DNA from: an uncultured Chlorobiaceae bacterium
Lineage (GTDB): Bacteria; Bacteroidota; Chlorobiia; Chlorobiales; Chlorobiaceae
DNA length: 57,369 nt
Assembly (NCBI GenBank): GCA_903839405.1
Contig: CAIMCD010000023.1
Span: 1-57,369 of the forward strand
Direction of reading: 5' to 3'
Shown here in pieces: positions 20,069-29,686 of the stretch. Numbering within the stretch: the first letter of the stretch is position 1; every line of letters starts with the position of its first letter. A program made the translations under genes and the position numbers. The notes beneath the pieces were generated by a model. That model was not told the origin of the DNA. It did no database searches and worked only from the letters and a program-made list of their open reading frames with translations.

Positions 20069-20686
20069 ATGAAAAACCTGGAAACACTTTCGGCTCCGCT
20101 TTCCGAAGGGGAGCTGCTTGAGCTTGAAACCTTCCTTTTAGCGGAGGCTTCCTCTCATGGTGCCATGACGCTTGATGCTCTTGACGGCTTTCTTGCGGCG
20201 CTTGTTGTCGCTCCTGCCAAAGTTATGGCGGGGGAGTGGCTGCCTCTTGTTTTTGGCTTGCCTGAAGAGGATTATGCAATCAAGGCCGCCAGTGATCCGG
20301 TTCAGAGGATTACCCCACTTCTTTTGCGCTATATGAGCTCCCTCGTTTCACTTTTTCAGCGTGAGCAGGATGCTTTTCTTCCCCTGTTTGATCGGTGTAC
20401 CTATGCCTGCCGGGAAGATAAAGAGGCGGCCATCACCTCCTGGGCACTGGCATTCATGTTTGGCATGGAGTTGCGCTACGAAGAGTGGGAGCCGATTTTT
20501 ACTGCTCTTGATGCCGATGGCGATGAGGCGGCTCTGCTTTTGGGTCCGATTCTTCTGCTTGCCGGTCAACAGGATGACGTTCGTGAAATAAGCTCAGCGG
20601 AGCGTGATCAACTCAAAAAGCTGGTTGCTGAAAGCGTGAGCGAAATCTATCGTTTCTGGCTGTGGCACGAGAATAAACCCCAATAA
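20069..20686 (+). CDS. YecA/UPF0149 family protein
   Basis: 205 residues from ATG 20069. The YecA/YgfB signature is visible near the N-terminus (GAMTLDALDGFLAALVVAP; GEWLPLVFG), and the rest is alpha-helical. The C-terminal zinc-binding SEC-C motif present in many YecA proteins is absent, so this is the short form. Function unknown. A longer frame starting with GTG at 20021 has its codon directly against AGGA, which makes that start unlikely. Confidence 0.65.
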   Translation: MKNLETLSAPLSEGELLELETFLLAEASSHGAMTLDALDGFLAALVVAPAKVMAGEWLPLVFGLPEEDYAIKAASDPVQRITPLLLRYMSSLVSLFQREQDAFLPLFDRCTYACREDKEAAITSWALAFMFGMELRYEEWEPIFTALDADGDEAALLLGPILLLAGQQDDVREISSAERDQLKKLVAESVSEIYRFWLWHENKPQ

Positions 20687-20727
20687 CTATTCCAGAGTCC
20701 AGCTTCCGCAAACCCGGTAACAGTTGT

Positions 20728-21555
20728 ATGAAACCTTTCCATAAACCATGCTCTCTTGGCATTGTCATAACCGGAGGGAGCTCGGGGCTGGGGTATGCCC
20801 TTGCCAGGGAGTTTCTTTTGGCGGGTGACCGGGTGGTCATCTGCGCCAGAAACCCGGAGCGCCTTGAAGCGGCACTCTCTTCCCTTCGCCGGACGCCGCC
20901 CCGAGGGGAGATATTCGCCATGGTGTGCGACGTGCGTGATCATCTGGCCGTGAAGGCGTTTGCTCTATTTGCGGCCGCTTCCCTCGGCACGATAGATCGC
21001 TGGATCAACAATGCCGGCACGGCCGGGCAGTTAAAGCGGCCACTCTGGGAGCTTCAGAGTGATGATATTCTGGAGACCTCCGCAACCAATCTTTCCGGCA
21101 CCCTCTTCATGTGCGCCGAAGCGCTCCGTCTTATGGCGGGCTATTCGTCTGCCGGGGAAGCACGTTACCATATTTTCAACATGGGATTCTCTGCACTCGG
21201 GGCATTTTTTTCGCGTTCCGCCGTGCCGCACAAGGCCTCGAAAAGGGGGGTTGCGGAGGTGAGCCGTTTTCTTGCCCGTGAGCTTAAAGCTGCAGGAAAA
21301 ACCGCTATCGGGGTTCATGAGCTGAGCCCTGGTCTTGTCTTGACCGATCTCTTGCTTCGCGACGCTTCGCCGGAATCAAGGGTGCTCCTGGATGTTATTG
21401 CCGAAAAGCCTGAAACGGTTGCGGCTCTTCTGGTGCCAAAAATACGAACGGTCACGGGGCGTAAGGGAACGATTCGCTATCAGCCGCTCCTCGGGCTCTT
21501 TTTCAGGATGCTTATCGCCACGCCCCGTATCCTTCGTGCTCAGAGGAGCGCTTGA
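20728..21555 (+). CDS. NOL/NYC1-like short-chain dehydrogenase with altered active site
   Basis: 275 residues. Rossmann-fold SDR: cofactor motif TGGSSGLG near residue 13, CDVRD, WINNAG, and a C-terminal half that resembles plant chlorophyll b reductases ([41 protein letters not shown]). In those enzymes the catalytic motif is YxxxK; here the position reads HKASK with His168 (CAC) and Lys172, so the catalytic Tyr is replaced. It may bind a related pigment without normal SDR catalysis, or use a different mechanism. It follows the YecA-like gene by 41 bp and overlaps the convergent parA gene by 16 bp. The assignment to NOL/NYC1-like rather than general SDR rests on recalled motif order and the C-terminal segment. 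Confidence 0.65.
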   Translation: MKPFHKPCSLGIVITGGSSGLGYALAREFLLAGDRVVICARNPERLEAALSSLRRTPPRGEIFAMVCDVRDHLAVKAFALFAAASLGTIDRWINNAGTAGQLKRPLWELQSDDILETSATNLSGTLFMCAEALRLMAGYSSAGEARYHIFNMGFSALGAFFSRSAVPHKASKRGVAEVSRFLARELKAAGKTAIGVHELSPGLVLTDLLLRDASPESRVLLDVIAEKPETVAALLVPKIRTVTGRKGTIRYQPLLGLFFRMLIATPRILRAQRSA

Positions 21556-22277
21556 AGCTCCGTCCAAAGGGCCGAGTAGGCTTTGGAGGCCACAGAAGCC
21601 GGGTGAACCGCATTGAGCGGAGCGCGGTAGATACCCATTTTTTCAACCTCGGAGTTGTAGGGGACGCTTTGGGAGAGAAACCCTTCATGGTTGCGGTACT
21701 CATGCAAAATATCGGAGTGCATTTTTTTCCGTTTTTCCACCATAGTAAAAAAAGCCCTGATTTTTGAACCGTCAAGCCCGTTGGCTTCAAAAAAATCCTG
21801 TAACTGGGTATAGGTGCGAATGGAGAGGGTTGTCGGAATCATCGGAACAAGGATCAGGTCGGAGGCCGCAAAAACACTTTCAGAAAGCAGGGTCAGGTTG
21901 GGTGGACAATCAAAAAAAATATAGCGGTACTCTTCGCCCAGCTCCTCAAGGTTTTTTTTGAGCTTTTTCCTTGGTTTTTTCTCTTCAGAGAGTTCGATGT
22001 CAAGATTGCGGTAGCTGATGTCGGAAGGGAGCAGGTCAAGATGCTGAAAGTCGGTTGCCTTGATATTGCGGTATATTTTTTTTGCCCCCTGGAGAAATTT
22101 CTCACTGTTATACTTTTTGGAGGAAGCAATCCTGAAATAGTAGGAGCTTGCACCCTGTGGATCAAGATCGCAGATCAGGGCCGGAGGCGTCGAAAGGGAG
22201 GCGAGGTAGGAGAGGTTTACGGCCGTTGCGGTTTTGCCGACCCCGCCCTTGATGCTGTAGACTGCAATGGTTTTCAT
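21540..22277 (-). CDS. ParA-family ATPase
   Basis: 245 residues. Deviant Walker [18 protein letters not shown] near residue 10, [12 protein letters not shown] (Walker A' partner), and [17 protein letters not shown] (Walker B). ParA ATPases position plasmids, chromosome origins or large protein assemblies. There is no parB next to it. Instead it overlaps an upstream CHAD-domain gene by four bases (ATGA at 22274-22277), so the two are translationally coupled, suggesting a cargo-positioning role, possibly for polyphosphate bodies (inference). Confidence 0.88.
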   Translation of the reverse strand: MKTIAVYSIKGGVGKTATAVNLSYLASLSTPPALICDLDPQGASSYYFRIASSKKYNSEKFLQGAKKIYRNIKATDFQHLDLLPSDISYRNLDIELSEEKKPRKKLKKNLEELGEEYRYIFFDCPPNLTLLSESVFAASDLILVPMIPTTLSIRTYTQLQDFFEANGLDGSKIRAFFTMVEKRKKMHSDILHEYRNHEGFLSQSVPYNSEVEKMGIYRAPLNAVHPASVASKAYSALWTELQALL

Positions 22278-23848
22278 GGCTCGATCGGGCAGGTTATGAG
22301 AGTATGAAACAGGTGGTGGGTTTTTTCATCGTCAAAAGCCCTGAAGGCTTCGTGAAAGGTGTTGCGTGCTTTTTCCTGCTTTTGATAGATGATGGTCATG
22401 AGCCCGCCCGTCGATGCGGCCGAGAGGGTCGGGTTGTCGGTTGGCGGCAGGGAGAGGAGGTGACGATGCAACATCTGGAGCTGAATGGCTGCATCGACAA
22501 AATTTCCAAGGTTTTCCTGAAGCTCCTTCAGGTGCCGGATCGCCGGAGTCATGGTTTTATGCCCAAAGAGTGAGGAGAAGAATTCAAGCAGGTAACGCAG
22601 TTTCTTGCAGTCGATGCGCAGTGCATGTAGTTCGCTGTCGGTTGCTTCACGGCTGATCTTGCGGCCGTGGCGAAGCAGCTTTTTCCATGCCTTTTTAATG
22701 GCGGCCACTGCAACCTCATGGGTTGCACGGGAGGCGTTCGGGGCCTGAAGCGGATCGGGCAGCGAGGGCTCGGTTATAAAAGCCTCCCACTCTTCCAGAA
22801 AAGAGCGGTAGGAAGGCGATGCAAGATATCGGCAGAATTTACGGTGAAGCTGGGTGCGGGACTCTGCGATCTCATTGAAGAAGAGGGTGAGTGAAGGCCT
22901 GAGCTCAGGGGGAAGCGAGGTGGCAAGAGCGGTTTGCTGGAGCAGGGAAACATCGCGGTCACGAAGTGTATTGCTTCGTTTTCCGAGTTCTTTCAGCATC
23001 TCCTGGTAGCGGGTGAGCGCCTCCAGCTCAAAAACTCCCTTGAGCTGCTTCAAAATGGAACGGCTCCGGCGCAAAGCAACCCGGTAGTCATGCAGAAACT
23101 CGGAATCAATATCTTTTCTGATTCCAGCCTCGTTTTGTTGCATCTGGGTAAGGGTTGCCTGCAAGAGCTGGCGGACGCTTTCATGAACCGGAGCATCCCG
23201 CTCAAGGTGGAGCTGGATTTTCGGCGAGTACCTCTTTTCGCTGCAACCGGCATGGTGCATGATCAGCGCAAAGAGATCGCGGAACTCACACCTCTCAGCC
23301 ACCTCTTCATGCGAAGAGAGTGATGCTGCAAATTGCTCGATCTCTTCATGATACCCTTTGAGCGGAGTGAATGAAAAAAGGGTGGCAAAGGGCTCCGGCT
23401 TTTCAGGGCCGACCAGACTCAATGACTCACGGCTGAGAAAAGCAATGGTTTTTTCGTTACTGTCAAGGATTCGGTAGGAGAGCGTTTCAGTTTTGATGGT
23501 GCAATGGCGGATCAATGATCGGAGGGTTGTGCATGAGAGGAGCCTTTTTTTGAACTCGCCCTCCGGGATGAGGGTTACAGGGAAAAAAGCAGGCTTTCTT
23601 GTAAAGAGTACCGAGGTGATCTCACTTCCGGAAGCGAGATCAAGCATACAGAAGCGGTTCTTTATTTTGACAAGAGCCATCCCTTTTTCAAAAGCATGCC
23701 ACTCAAAGGTATCGTAAAAGGTGCGCTCTTCACTTCCGCTTGAGCGGTGGATGACCTGCCATCCCGGAGGGAGCATCTCATGAGGCTCCGGGTGCAGGGC
23801 AGCATCAGGCTTCAGCATAAGCGAGATGGTTCTTTGTTGAGCGCTCAT
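22274..23848 (-). CDS. CHAD domain protein
   Basis: 524 residues. The C-terminal half (about residues 225-510) is a CHAD domain: helical, with conserved basic and His-containing pattern ([52 protein letters not shown]). CHAD domains bind inorganic polyphosphate. The N-terminal half (about 1-200) does not show the ExExK signature of CYTH triphosphatases, although it may be a diverged relative; it contains several short beta-rich segments. The coupled downstream gene is ParA-like. A polyphosphate kinase gene is also in the window (29.7 kb), but not in the same operon. Confidence 0.8.
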   Translation of the reverse strand: MSAQQRTISLMLKPDAALHPEPHEMLPPGWQVIHRSSGSEERTFYDTFEWHAFEKGMALVKIKNRFCMLDLASGSEITSVLFTRKPAFFPVTLIPEGEFKKRLLSCTTLRSLIRHCTIKTETLSYRILDSNEKTIAFLSRESLSLVGPEKPEPFATLFSFTPLKGYHEEIEQFAASLSSHEEVAERCEFRDLFALIMHHAGCSEKRYSPKIQLHLERDAPVHESVRQLLQATLTQMQQNEAGIRKDIDSEFLHDYRVALRRSRSILKQLKGVFELEALTRYQEMLKELGKRSNTLRDRDVSLLQQTALATSLPPELRPSLTLFFNEIAESRTQLHRKFCRYLASPSYRSFLEEWEAFITEPSLPDPLQAPNASRATHEVAVAAIKKAWKKLLRHGRKISREATDSELHALRIDCKKLRYLLEFFSSLFGHKTMTPAIRHLKELQENLGNFVDAAIQLQMLHRHLLSLPPTDNPTLSAASTGGLMTIIYQKQEKARNTFHEAFRAFDDEKTHHLFHTLITCPIEP

Positions 23849-24103
23849 GGTTCGGGTTCTCTTTCTTGCTTTGGATGCCTCATGATTACTTGAGTGTAAT
23901 ATAGTAAGATATCCTGTATTGAAAACCAGGGCTCTCCACTTCTTTCCTCTCAGGGTGCAGTTTCATGCAATGCGCAGGTGACCATGGGAAAATCTTCACC
24001 ATTATCGTCCGTTGCTTTTAAATAGGGAGAGTTTTTCATAAATTACAAGCCATAAAAAATGACGGGAATTAACGGATTCGCTCAACTTATTTCCAATAAA
24101 CCG

Positions 24104-25147
24104 ATGAAGTATCCGCTTTTTTTTCTTCTCTTCTTTATTGTCGTTCTTGCTGGTTGTTCCAGCCAGCACAATGAAAAAACAGCAAAAGATCACGCTCCGG
24201 CCGCCAATTTGCAGGTCGGTCTGGTTTTTGATGTTGGCGGCCGTGGCGATAAATCATTCAATGACTCGGCTTATAACGGTCTGGAGATGGCCAAGGCCAA
24301 GCACGGGATCAAGTTTCTTTATGTGGAACCGCAGGGCGAGGGCGCTGACCGCGAGGCGGCACTGCGCCAGATGGCCTCTGATCCGGATATCGGCCTTGTT
24401 ATCGGTGTCGGCCTGCTCTTCAGCGAGGATATAACGGCCATTGCGGCCGAGTTTCCCGACAAGAAATTTGTTTGCATTGACTACGTCACTCAGCCAGGTG
24501 TTCCCCTGCCAAAGAATCTCAATGGAATGGTTTTCGAAGAGAAAAAAGGCTCGTACCTTGCCGGTGCTCTTGCCGGACTGGTTACGAAAACAAAAACCGT
24601 TGGCTTTATTGGCGGGATGGAGTCCAATATCATCAAGAAATTCGAATCGGGCTTTATTGACGGTGTTCATTCGGTTAACGCGGATGTCAAGGTTATTTCA
24701 GGCTATATCGGTATGACCGGCAGTGCGTTTGCCAATCCTACAAAGGGCAAGGAGCTGGCCTTGGGGCAATATGGCAAGGGAGCCGATATCATCTATCAGG
24801 CGGCAGGAGCAAGCGGACTTGGCGTTATTGAGGCTGCCAAAGAGACCGGGAAGCTGGTGATCTGCACCGACCGTGATCAGGAGGCGGTGGCTCCGGGATT
24901 TGTTTTGACGAGTATGACCAAGGCGGTTGACCGGGCGGTGCTTAAGAGCGTTGAAAATGTGCTGGATGGAACTTTTCAGGGAGGAACGGTCAGCGTGTTT
25001 GGCCTTGCTGATCGCTATACCGACTATGTCTATAACCAGAAAAACGCTGCACTGATCGGTCCGAAAAACCACGACCAGATTGAGTCGATTCGTAAAAAAA
25101 TATTGAGTGGTGAAATTGTTGTCAATGAGACCGCCGTTGTACAATAA
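24104..25147 (+). CDS. BMP/PnrA-like substrate-binding lipoprotein
   Basis: 347 residues from ATG 24104, chosen because it gives a clean lipoprotein signal (MKYPLFFLLFFIVVLAGC; lipobox LAGC with Cys18). The frame is open upstream to 24059. The mature part is a BMP-family periplasmic binding protein: VGLVFDVGGRGDKSFNDSAY, GVGLLFSEDI, VGFIGGMESNIIKKFESGF, YQAAGASGLG, ICTDRDQE. Relatives bind purine nucleosides and work with an ABC transporter. No ATPase or permease gene is adjacent, so it is an orphan here. Confidence 0.85.
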   Translation: MKYPLFFLLFFIVVLAGCSSQHNEKTAKDHAPAANLQVGLVFDVGGRGDKSFNDSAYNGLEMAKAKHGIKFLYVEPQGEGADREAALRQMASDPDIGLVIGVGLLFSEDITAIAAEFPDKKFVCIDYVTQPGVPLPKNLNGMVFEEKKGSYLAGALAGLVTKTKTVGFIGGMESNIIKKFESGFIDGVHSVNADVKVISGYIGMTGSAFANPTKGKELALGQYGKGADIIYQAAGASGLGVIEAAKETGKLVICTDRDQEAVAPGFVLTSMTKAVDRAVLKSVENVLDGTFQGGTVSVFGLADRYTDYVYNQKNAALIGPKNHDQIESIRKKILSGEIVVNETAVVQ

Positions 25148-25223
25148 TAGGGTATGGGGCTGCAAGGTGAGCGCTCTGTGTTGGCTTACTGCTGAGCGGA
25201 AAAATTGAATGCTTGTTAATTGA

Positions 25224-26234
25224 TTGAATGTGACTCTACTGGTGAACAAAAAAATTCTTGTGACCGGAGCAACCGGTTTTATTGGTTCGCGTCTTGTGAA
25301 CAAACTTGCATCCACTGCCGATGAGATCTTTGTTCTGGTCCGCAAAAATTCAGATTTAACCTCTCTCTCCGATGTCCTGCACAAGATTCATCTTGTCTAT
25401 GGTGATATTACCGACCGAGCTTCGATTGACGCGGCAATGAAGGGGATGAACCGTGTCTACCATTCGGCTGGATTGACCTATATGGGCGATAAAAAAAATG
25501 CACTGCTCTATAAAATCAATGTGGACGGAACCCGCAATATTTTGCAGGCGGCCGCAGCGGCTGGTGTTGAGCGGGTGGTGCATGTCAGCTCCATCACGGC
25601 GGTCGGCATTGCCTTTGATAAAAAACCGGTTGATGAGTCGGTTGTGTGGAATTTCGAGACCATCAGCCTTGAATATGCCAGAACCAAGCATATTGCCGAA
25701 CAACTGGTTGCCGATGCGGTTAAAAATGGGCTTGATTGTGTGATTGTCAACCCGGCCTTTGTGTTTGGTGCAGGAGACCTTAATTTTAACGCCGGACGTA
25801 TTATCAAGGATGTCTACAACCGGCGTCTGCCCTTTTACCCGCTTGGCGGCATCTGCGTGGTCGATGTTGAAATTGTGGCCGACACCATCATGACCGCCAT
25901 GGAAAAAGGAAAAACAGGGGAGCGCTATATTATTGGCGGCGAAAACGTCTCCTACAAGGAGCTTGCTGATACCATTTCCCGCATTACCGGCGCACCTAAA
26001 ATCCACCTGCCGCTCCCGTTCTGGATGGCCAAACTTCTGAAATCAGCCCTTGATCTGAAAAAGAAGAACCAGATTTCAAAGCTCTTCAACATGTCGATGT
26101 TCCGGGTAGCCTCGGAGTTTCTCTACTACGATTCAGCCAAGGCTTCACGCGAACTCAACATGCGCCATGAACCCCATGAACAGAGCATCCGCAATGCCTA
26201 CGAGTGGTACAAGGCACGAAACATGTTGACCTGA
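25224..26234 (+). CDS. NAD-dependent epimerase/dehydratase (extended SDR)
   Basis: 336 residues. Extended SDR with NAD-binding motif TGATGFIGS near residue 15, SSITAVG, YARTKHIAEQ (the YxxxK catalytic pair) and VNPAFVFGAGD. The set resembles dihydroflavonol-reductase-like or hopanoid-associated sugar epimerases; the substrate cannot be decided. The start is uncertain: TTG at 25224, GTG at 25230 and GTG at 25242 are all in frame and no good ribosome-binding site is visible; the last would put the motif at the usual distance from the N-terminus. Confidence 0.75.
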   Translation: MNVTLLVNKKILVTGATGFIGSRLVNKLASTADEIFVLVRKNSDLTSLSDVLHKIHLVYGDITDRASIDAAMKGMNRVYHSAGLTYMGDKKNALLYKINVDGTRNILQAAAAAGVERVVHVSSITAVGIAFDKKPVDESVVWNFETISLEYARTKHIAEQLVADAVKNGLDCVIVNPAFVFGAGDLNFNAGRIIKDVYNRRLPFYPLGGICVVDVEIVADTIMTAMEKGKTGERYIIGGENVSYKELADTISRITGAPKIHLPLPFWMAKLLKSALDLKKKNQISKLFNMSMFRVASEFLYYDSAKASRELNMRHEPHEQSIRNAYEWYKARNMLT

Positions 26235-26252
26235 TTTCGGGTAAGGACGGTG

Positions 26253-26275
26253 AAGAGAGTGCATGGCACTCTCTT
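26253..26275. terminator. Stem-loop between convergent genes
   Basis: A perfect 10-bp inverted repeat AAGAGAGTGC (26253-26262) / GCACTCTCTT (26266-26275) with a 3-nt loop lies between the convergent epimerase and methyltransferase genes and overlaps the latter's stop codon. No U run follows on either strand, so it may be a weak terminator or an RNA-stabilising 3' hairpin. Confidence 0.4.
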
Positions 26276-27062
26276 ATGGTTTCTGGCAGATGAGCATCAT
26301 TCTCGGCGACTCCTCTTCACTGAAGGGATCTCCCTGATAGTTTCCTGTTATCGTGTGCACCGCAAATCCCTCCTCCTGTAGTAGCGCCACAATTTCACTC
26401 TTGCTGTAGAGCCGAACGGATTCCGTGAAGCAGCGCTTTTCGCCCTTCGCAGTGGAGAGGGTAATGGTTTTGGTAATCCGGTCACCCACAAATGCCCGCT
26501 CTTCAAGCACCGAAAGCTCTGCGGATTCCCGGCGAGTTTGCGGTACCAGGGTTTGGGCCAGAACAACAGGATTGATCAGGTCAAGCGTGTACCACCCCTT
26601 AGGCTCCAGTGCAGCAAAGACCTTTTGAATCACCAGCCGGTCATCCTCTTTTGAGTCGAAATAACCGAAGCTTGTAAAAAGCTGAACCACCAGATCATAG
26701 TGTGTATCGGTGGGAACAAACCGCATGTCGCAGCAGGTGAAGTGGAGCTGCAAACTGCACGAGAGAGCCTCCTTGCGGGCCTCCTCAAGCAGAAAAGGAG
26801 AGAGGTCGTTACCCGTAACGCAGTAGCCGAGCCGGGCCAGTTCAATGGCATGGCGACCAGCTCCGCAGGCAATATCAAGGATCGATACCGATGCCGGATC
26901 TTTTTGGTCAAGGCCGGTTATGGAGAGGATGGTCTGGACAGAAAGAGCGGCTTCACGAGTGTCGCGGTGGCTGTAGAGCTCAAGGTAGAGAGGATGGTTA
27001 AACCACTCCTCAAACCATTGCCCGGTGGAAGCGGTTCCGGAAGCGTCACGAGAGTGGGGCAT
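26274..27062 (-). CDS. Class I SAM-dependent methyltransferase
   Basis: 262 residues. Rossmann-type methyltransferase with motif I ILDIACGAGRHAIELA, followed by VTGNDLSPF, CDMRFVPTDTHYDLVVQLF and motif-like WYTLDLINP. The acceptor is unknown. It lies convergent with the epimerase, with a 64-residue basic protein gene upstream on the same strand (about 86 bp apart). Confidence 0.8.
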   Translation of the reverse strand: MPHSRDASGTASTGQWFEEWFNHPLYLELYSHRDTREAALSVQTILSITGLDQKDPASVSILDIACGAGRHAIELARLGYCVTGNDLSPFLLEEARKEALSCSLQLHFTCCDMRFVPTDTHYDLVVQLFTSFGYFDSKEDDRLVIQKVFAALEPKGWYTLDLINPVVLAQTLVPQTRRESAELSVLEERAFVGDRITKTITLSTAKGEKRCFTESVRLYSKSEIVALLQEEGFAVHTITGNYQGDPFSEEESPRMMLICQKP

Positions 27063-27148
27063 TGATGCTAAATGCTAAAAGAGGTGTGAGAAAGAGGAGG
27101 ATTCAGGGCATCCTGTAGGGTGCCCTGAGGAGCTCGCGGTTCAACTGA

Positions 27149-27343
27149 TTACTTTGCGGAATCGCTGATGGCTTTGGCCAGAATTGGCTGCTCATTTTCT
27201 CCGTTGGGAATCCGTACGTGTTTTTCGACGAATTTCCAGGCGTTACTCTTGGTTGACTTTACGGAAAAAACAAGTTTGGCCATTTTGAAATCACTGGCAC
27301 CGGTTTTTTTCCCTTTATCTGCAAACGATTGTTTCTTTGCCAT
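27149..27343 (-). CDS. Small basic protein, 64 aa, unknown function
   Basis: The frame is open upstream to 27442, but the likely start is ATG 27343, giving MAKKQSFADKGKKTGASDF as the N-terminus. The product is Lys-rich and soluble, with a compact segment KMAKLVFSVKSTKSNAWKFV. A short protein of this type looks like a conserved small nucleic-acid- or ribosome-associated protein, but no family is recognised. A 8-bp stem-loop (27103-27110 / 27121-27128) lies just past its stop codon. Confidence 0.5.
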   Translation of the reverse strand: MAKKQSFADKGKKTGASDFKMAKLVFSVKSTKSNAWKFVEKHVRIPNGENEQPILAKAISDSAK

Positions 27344-27466
27344 GACGTGTAAGGTAGTTCTTTTGGTTAAATACGCTCTTTCGCTTTTGCTGACAAGCCT
27401 CAAAAAGAAGTTGAAAATAAGAAAAATATTGCCGATAACCAAGCGCCCATTCCTGATGCATTGATC

Positions 27467-28795
27467 TCAGGGTTTTCCTCCTTCAAGCAGTTTCCCCTTG
27501 TGAAAGATGGCCGTGGCCTTTCCTTTCAGTCGGCGGTTGAGAAAGGGGGTGTTTGATGAGCGGGAGCGGAGTGAGTCAAGCGTGAGGCTCCACTCCAGTT
27601 CAGGATCGATGATTGCAAAGTTCGCCTCTTCTTCCGGCTGAAAGAGAATTGGCTTCAGTTGCATGATCCTCCTCGGGTTGACCGAGAGCAGCTCAATGGC
27701 ACGGTAGATGGTAATGACCCCTTTGTTGACCAGCTCGGTGATGGTCAGGCCCAGAGAGCTCTCGAGGCCGATAATGCCGAAAGAGGCCTGATCCGGAGGG
27801 CACTCTTTTTCATGAGGTGCATGAGGGGCGTGGTCGGTTGCTATGGCATCAATGGTGCCGTCGGCCAGCGCCTCAAGCAGGGCATCACGGTTTTCGCGTG
27901 AGGAGAGTGGCGGCTTCATCAGGTAGTTCCCTTTCTTTTCAGCGAGAAAGAGATCTTCATCCGAGAGGGTGAAGTGGTGAGGGGTTACTTCGCAGGTCAC
28001 CTGAAGCCCATCCCGCTTTGCCTTGCGCACCAGATCCAGTGCGGCCCGGGTACTGATATGGGCAACATGATAGCGCGCTCTTTTAAGCGGGTCGTGCAGC
28101 TTGTGCTCTTCAAGATACTCCATCAGGAGCAGGTCACGGGCAAGGGTAATGGCTTCGGAGACCTCGGGAATTCCTTTAAGGCCGAGCTTTGCCGAAAAAA
28201 GCCCTTCATTCATGACCGCGCCGGCTGTAAGGGCATTGTCTTCACAGTGCTGAATAATCAGGAGGTCAAAGTTTGAGGCATACTCAAAGCCGAGGCGCAT
28301 GGTCTGGCTGTTCTGGATGGCCGAACCGTCATCCGAGACCGCCGTGACCCCGTAGGAGCGGAATTTGCCGTAAGGCGCCAGATGCTCACCCCGGCTGCCG
28401 ACGGTCATTGCCCCGATCACCTCCAAATCAACCGGCAGCGATGCCGCATGGTGGCGGATATAGGCAACGCCAAGCGGACTGTCAATCACCGGCTTGGTGT
28501 TCGGCATGAGGGCAACGCCGGTAAAGCCGCCGGCGGCAGCAGCATTTGCGCCACTCTCAAGGGTCTCCTTGTACTCCTGGCCCGGCTCCCTGAAATGGCA
28601 GTGCATGTCAAACAGTCCCGGAGCGAGAATCTTCCCCTGCAGTGCAATCACCCGGTCGCCGGGTGCAGCGGGTATAGGGTCACTTCCGAGCAGAAGACGC
28701 TCGATTTTGCCCTCATTGCTCACCTGTATTGAACCGATTGTATCAAGATTTTCAAGAGGATTGAGCAGACGGGCCTGCTGGAAAATAAAGCTCAT
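27467..28795 (-). CDS. pyrC: Dihydroorotase PyrC
   Basis: 442 residues. Amidohydrolase of pyrimidine synthesis that closes N-carbamoyl-aspartate to dihydroorotate. Visible: the metal-binding DMHCHFREPGQEYKE near residue 60, PNTKPVIDS, the second metal His in VAHISTRAALDLV and ATDHAPHAPHEK with the catalytic Asp. This is the class I bacterial form that is often in a complex or active alone. It is a single gene on the minus strand with no other pyr genes next to it. Confidence 0.92.
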   Translation of the reverse strand: MSFIFQQARLLNPLENLDTIGSIQVSNEGKIERLLLGSDPIPAAPGDRVIALQGKILAPGLFDMHCHFREPGQEYKETLESGANAAAAGGFTGVALMPNTKPVIDSPLGVAYIRHHAASLPVDLEVIGAMTVGSRGEHLAPYGKFRSYGVTAVSDDGSAIQNSQTMRLGFEYASNFDLLIIQHCEDNALTAGAVMNEGLFSAKLGLKGIPEVSEAITLARDLLLMEYLEEHKLHDPLKRARYHVAHISTRAALDLVRKAKRDGLQVTCEVTPHHFTLSDEDLFLAEKKGNYLMKPPLSSRENRDALLEALADGTIDAIATDHAPHAPHEKECPPDQASFGIIGLESSLGLTITELVNKGVITIYRAIELLSVNPRRIMQLKPILFQPEEEANFAIIDPELEWSLTLDSLRSRSSNTPFLNRRLKGKATAIFHKGKLLEGGKP

Positions 28796-29101
28796 GGCTC
28801 TGGGGTATTAAGTTTAAATGGTTACTGAACTTCGCCCTTCTGTTCACCGAATGGTTTACGGAATGGGCTGATACAGCTTCGGCATAATCCGCAAAGATAC
28901 GACAAATAATGAAGAAGCGGCTCCGGAATGGAATCATTTCCCCGCTTGATTGGTGGTACCGCTTCCTGATCATCCTCCCTCCAGTTCAAGAGAAAAGTGG
29001 TTGCAGAGGGAAACAACTCTCTTTTGTTATGTTATATTTAGAGAACAGAGCAGGATATGATGCAATAGTCGTGTACAATGAAGAGTGGGGAAGCCCTTGC
29101 A
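28796..29101. other. Divergent intergenic region, pyrC / 5-FTHF cyclo-ligase
   Basis: About 306 bp with starts facing away on both sides. It contains several short inverted segments (for example GTTG...CAAC near 28999-29016), but nothing that supports a defined RNA or promoter. Confidence 0.25.
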
Positions 29102-29677
29102 ATGGAAAAAGCCGGAGTTCGGCAAATGATGAAAGCCCGGCGCAGCTCGCTTTCGCAAGAGAGCCAGAGGGCGATGAGTGAGGCTGTTGTCGGTCATCTT
29201 GCCGGTATGGAGGAGTTGATCACGGCCCGCCATATTCATCTCTACCTCTCTTTTGGCGATGAACTCTCGACCGCAGCTCTTCTTGTTACGCTTGCGGCCA
29301 TGGGTAAAGAGCTCTCGGTGCCGGTTGTGCGGCACCGAATGATTTTCTCCTCCGCTTTCAGGCCAGGGGATCCGCTCCGGAGAAGCTCATTTGGCCAGCC
29401 GGAACCCGAATTTTTTTCTCCGGCGGATGAGAGGACGCTTGACTTGGTGCTCTTGCCCCTTTTGGCGTTTGACCGGAAGGGGTATCGTCTCGGGTATGGT
29501 AAGGGATTGTATGATCGGTTCCTGCATCGCCTTGCGGAGTCCGGGGTTCGCCCCTGCCGCATCGGTCTTGCCTTCAGTATGCAGCAGGTGGAGCAGCTCT
29601 CTTTGGAGCCCTGGGATGAGCCGCTTGATGGCGTTGTGCATGAAAAGGGAGTGATTCGATTCACCCAAAAATTGTGA
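29102..29677 (+). CDS. 5-formyltetrahydrofolate cyclo-ligase
   Basis: 191 residues from ATG 29102 (GGGGA about 10 nt upstream); ATG 29078 in the same frame is an alternative. The family's C-terminal signature is clear: LDLVLLPLLAFDRKGYRLG, YGKGLYDRFL. The N-terminus has KARRSSLSQES. The enzyme uses ATP to turn 5-formyl-THF into 5,10-methenyl-THF, rescuing folate. It precedes ppk by 9 bp and probably shares its transcript. Confidence 0.88.
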   Translation: MEKAGVRQMMKARRSSLSQESQRAMSEAVVGHLAGMEELITARHIHLYLSFGDELSTAALLVTLAAMGKELSVPVVRHRMIFSSAFRPGDPLRRSSFGQPEPEFFSPADERTLDLVLLPLLAFDRKGYRLGYGKGLYDRFLHRLAESGVRPCRIGLAFSMQQVEQLSLEPWDEPLDGVVHEKGVIRFTQKL

Positions 29678-29686
29678 TGGTGATCT

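Noticed and set aside
27103..27128. 8-bp stem-loop as a terminator
   Set aside because: No U run on either strand; noted only as a 3' structure of the small basic protein gene.
28796..29101. Possible 6S RNA upstream of the 5-FTHF cyclo-ligase gene, as in enterobacteria
   Set aside because: Only the position suggested it; I could not draw a convincing long hairpin with a central bubble.
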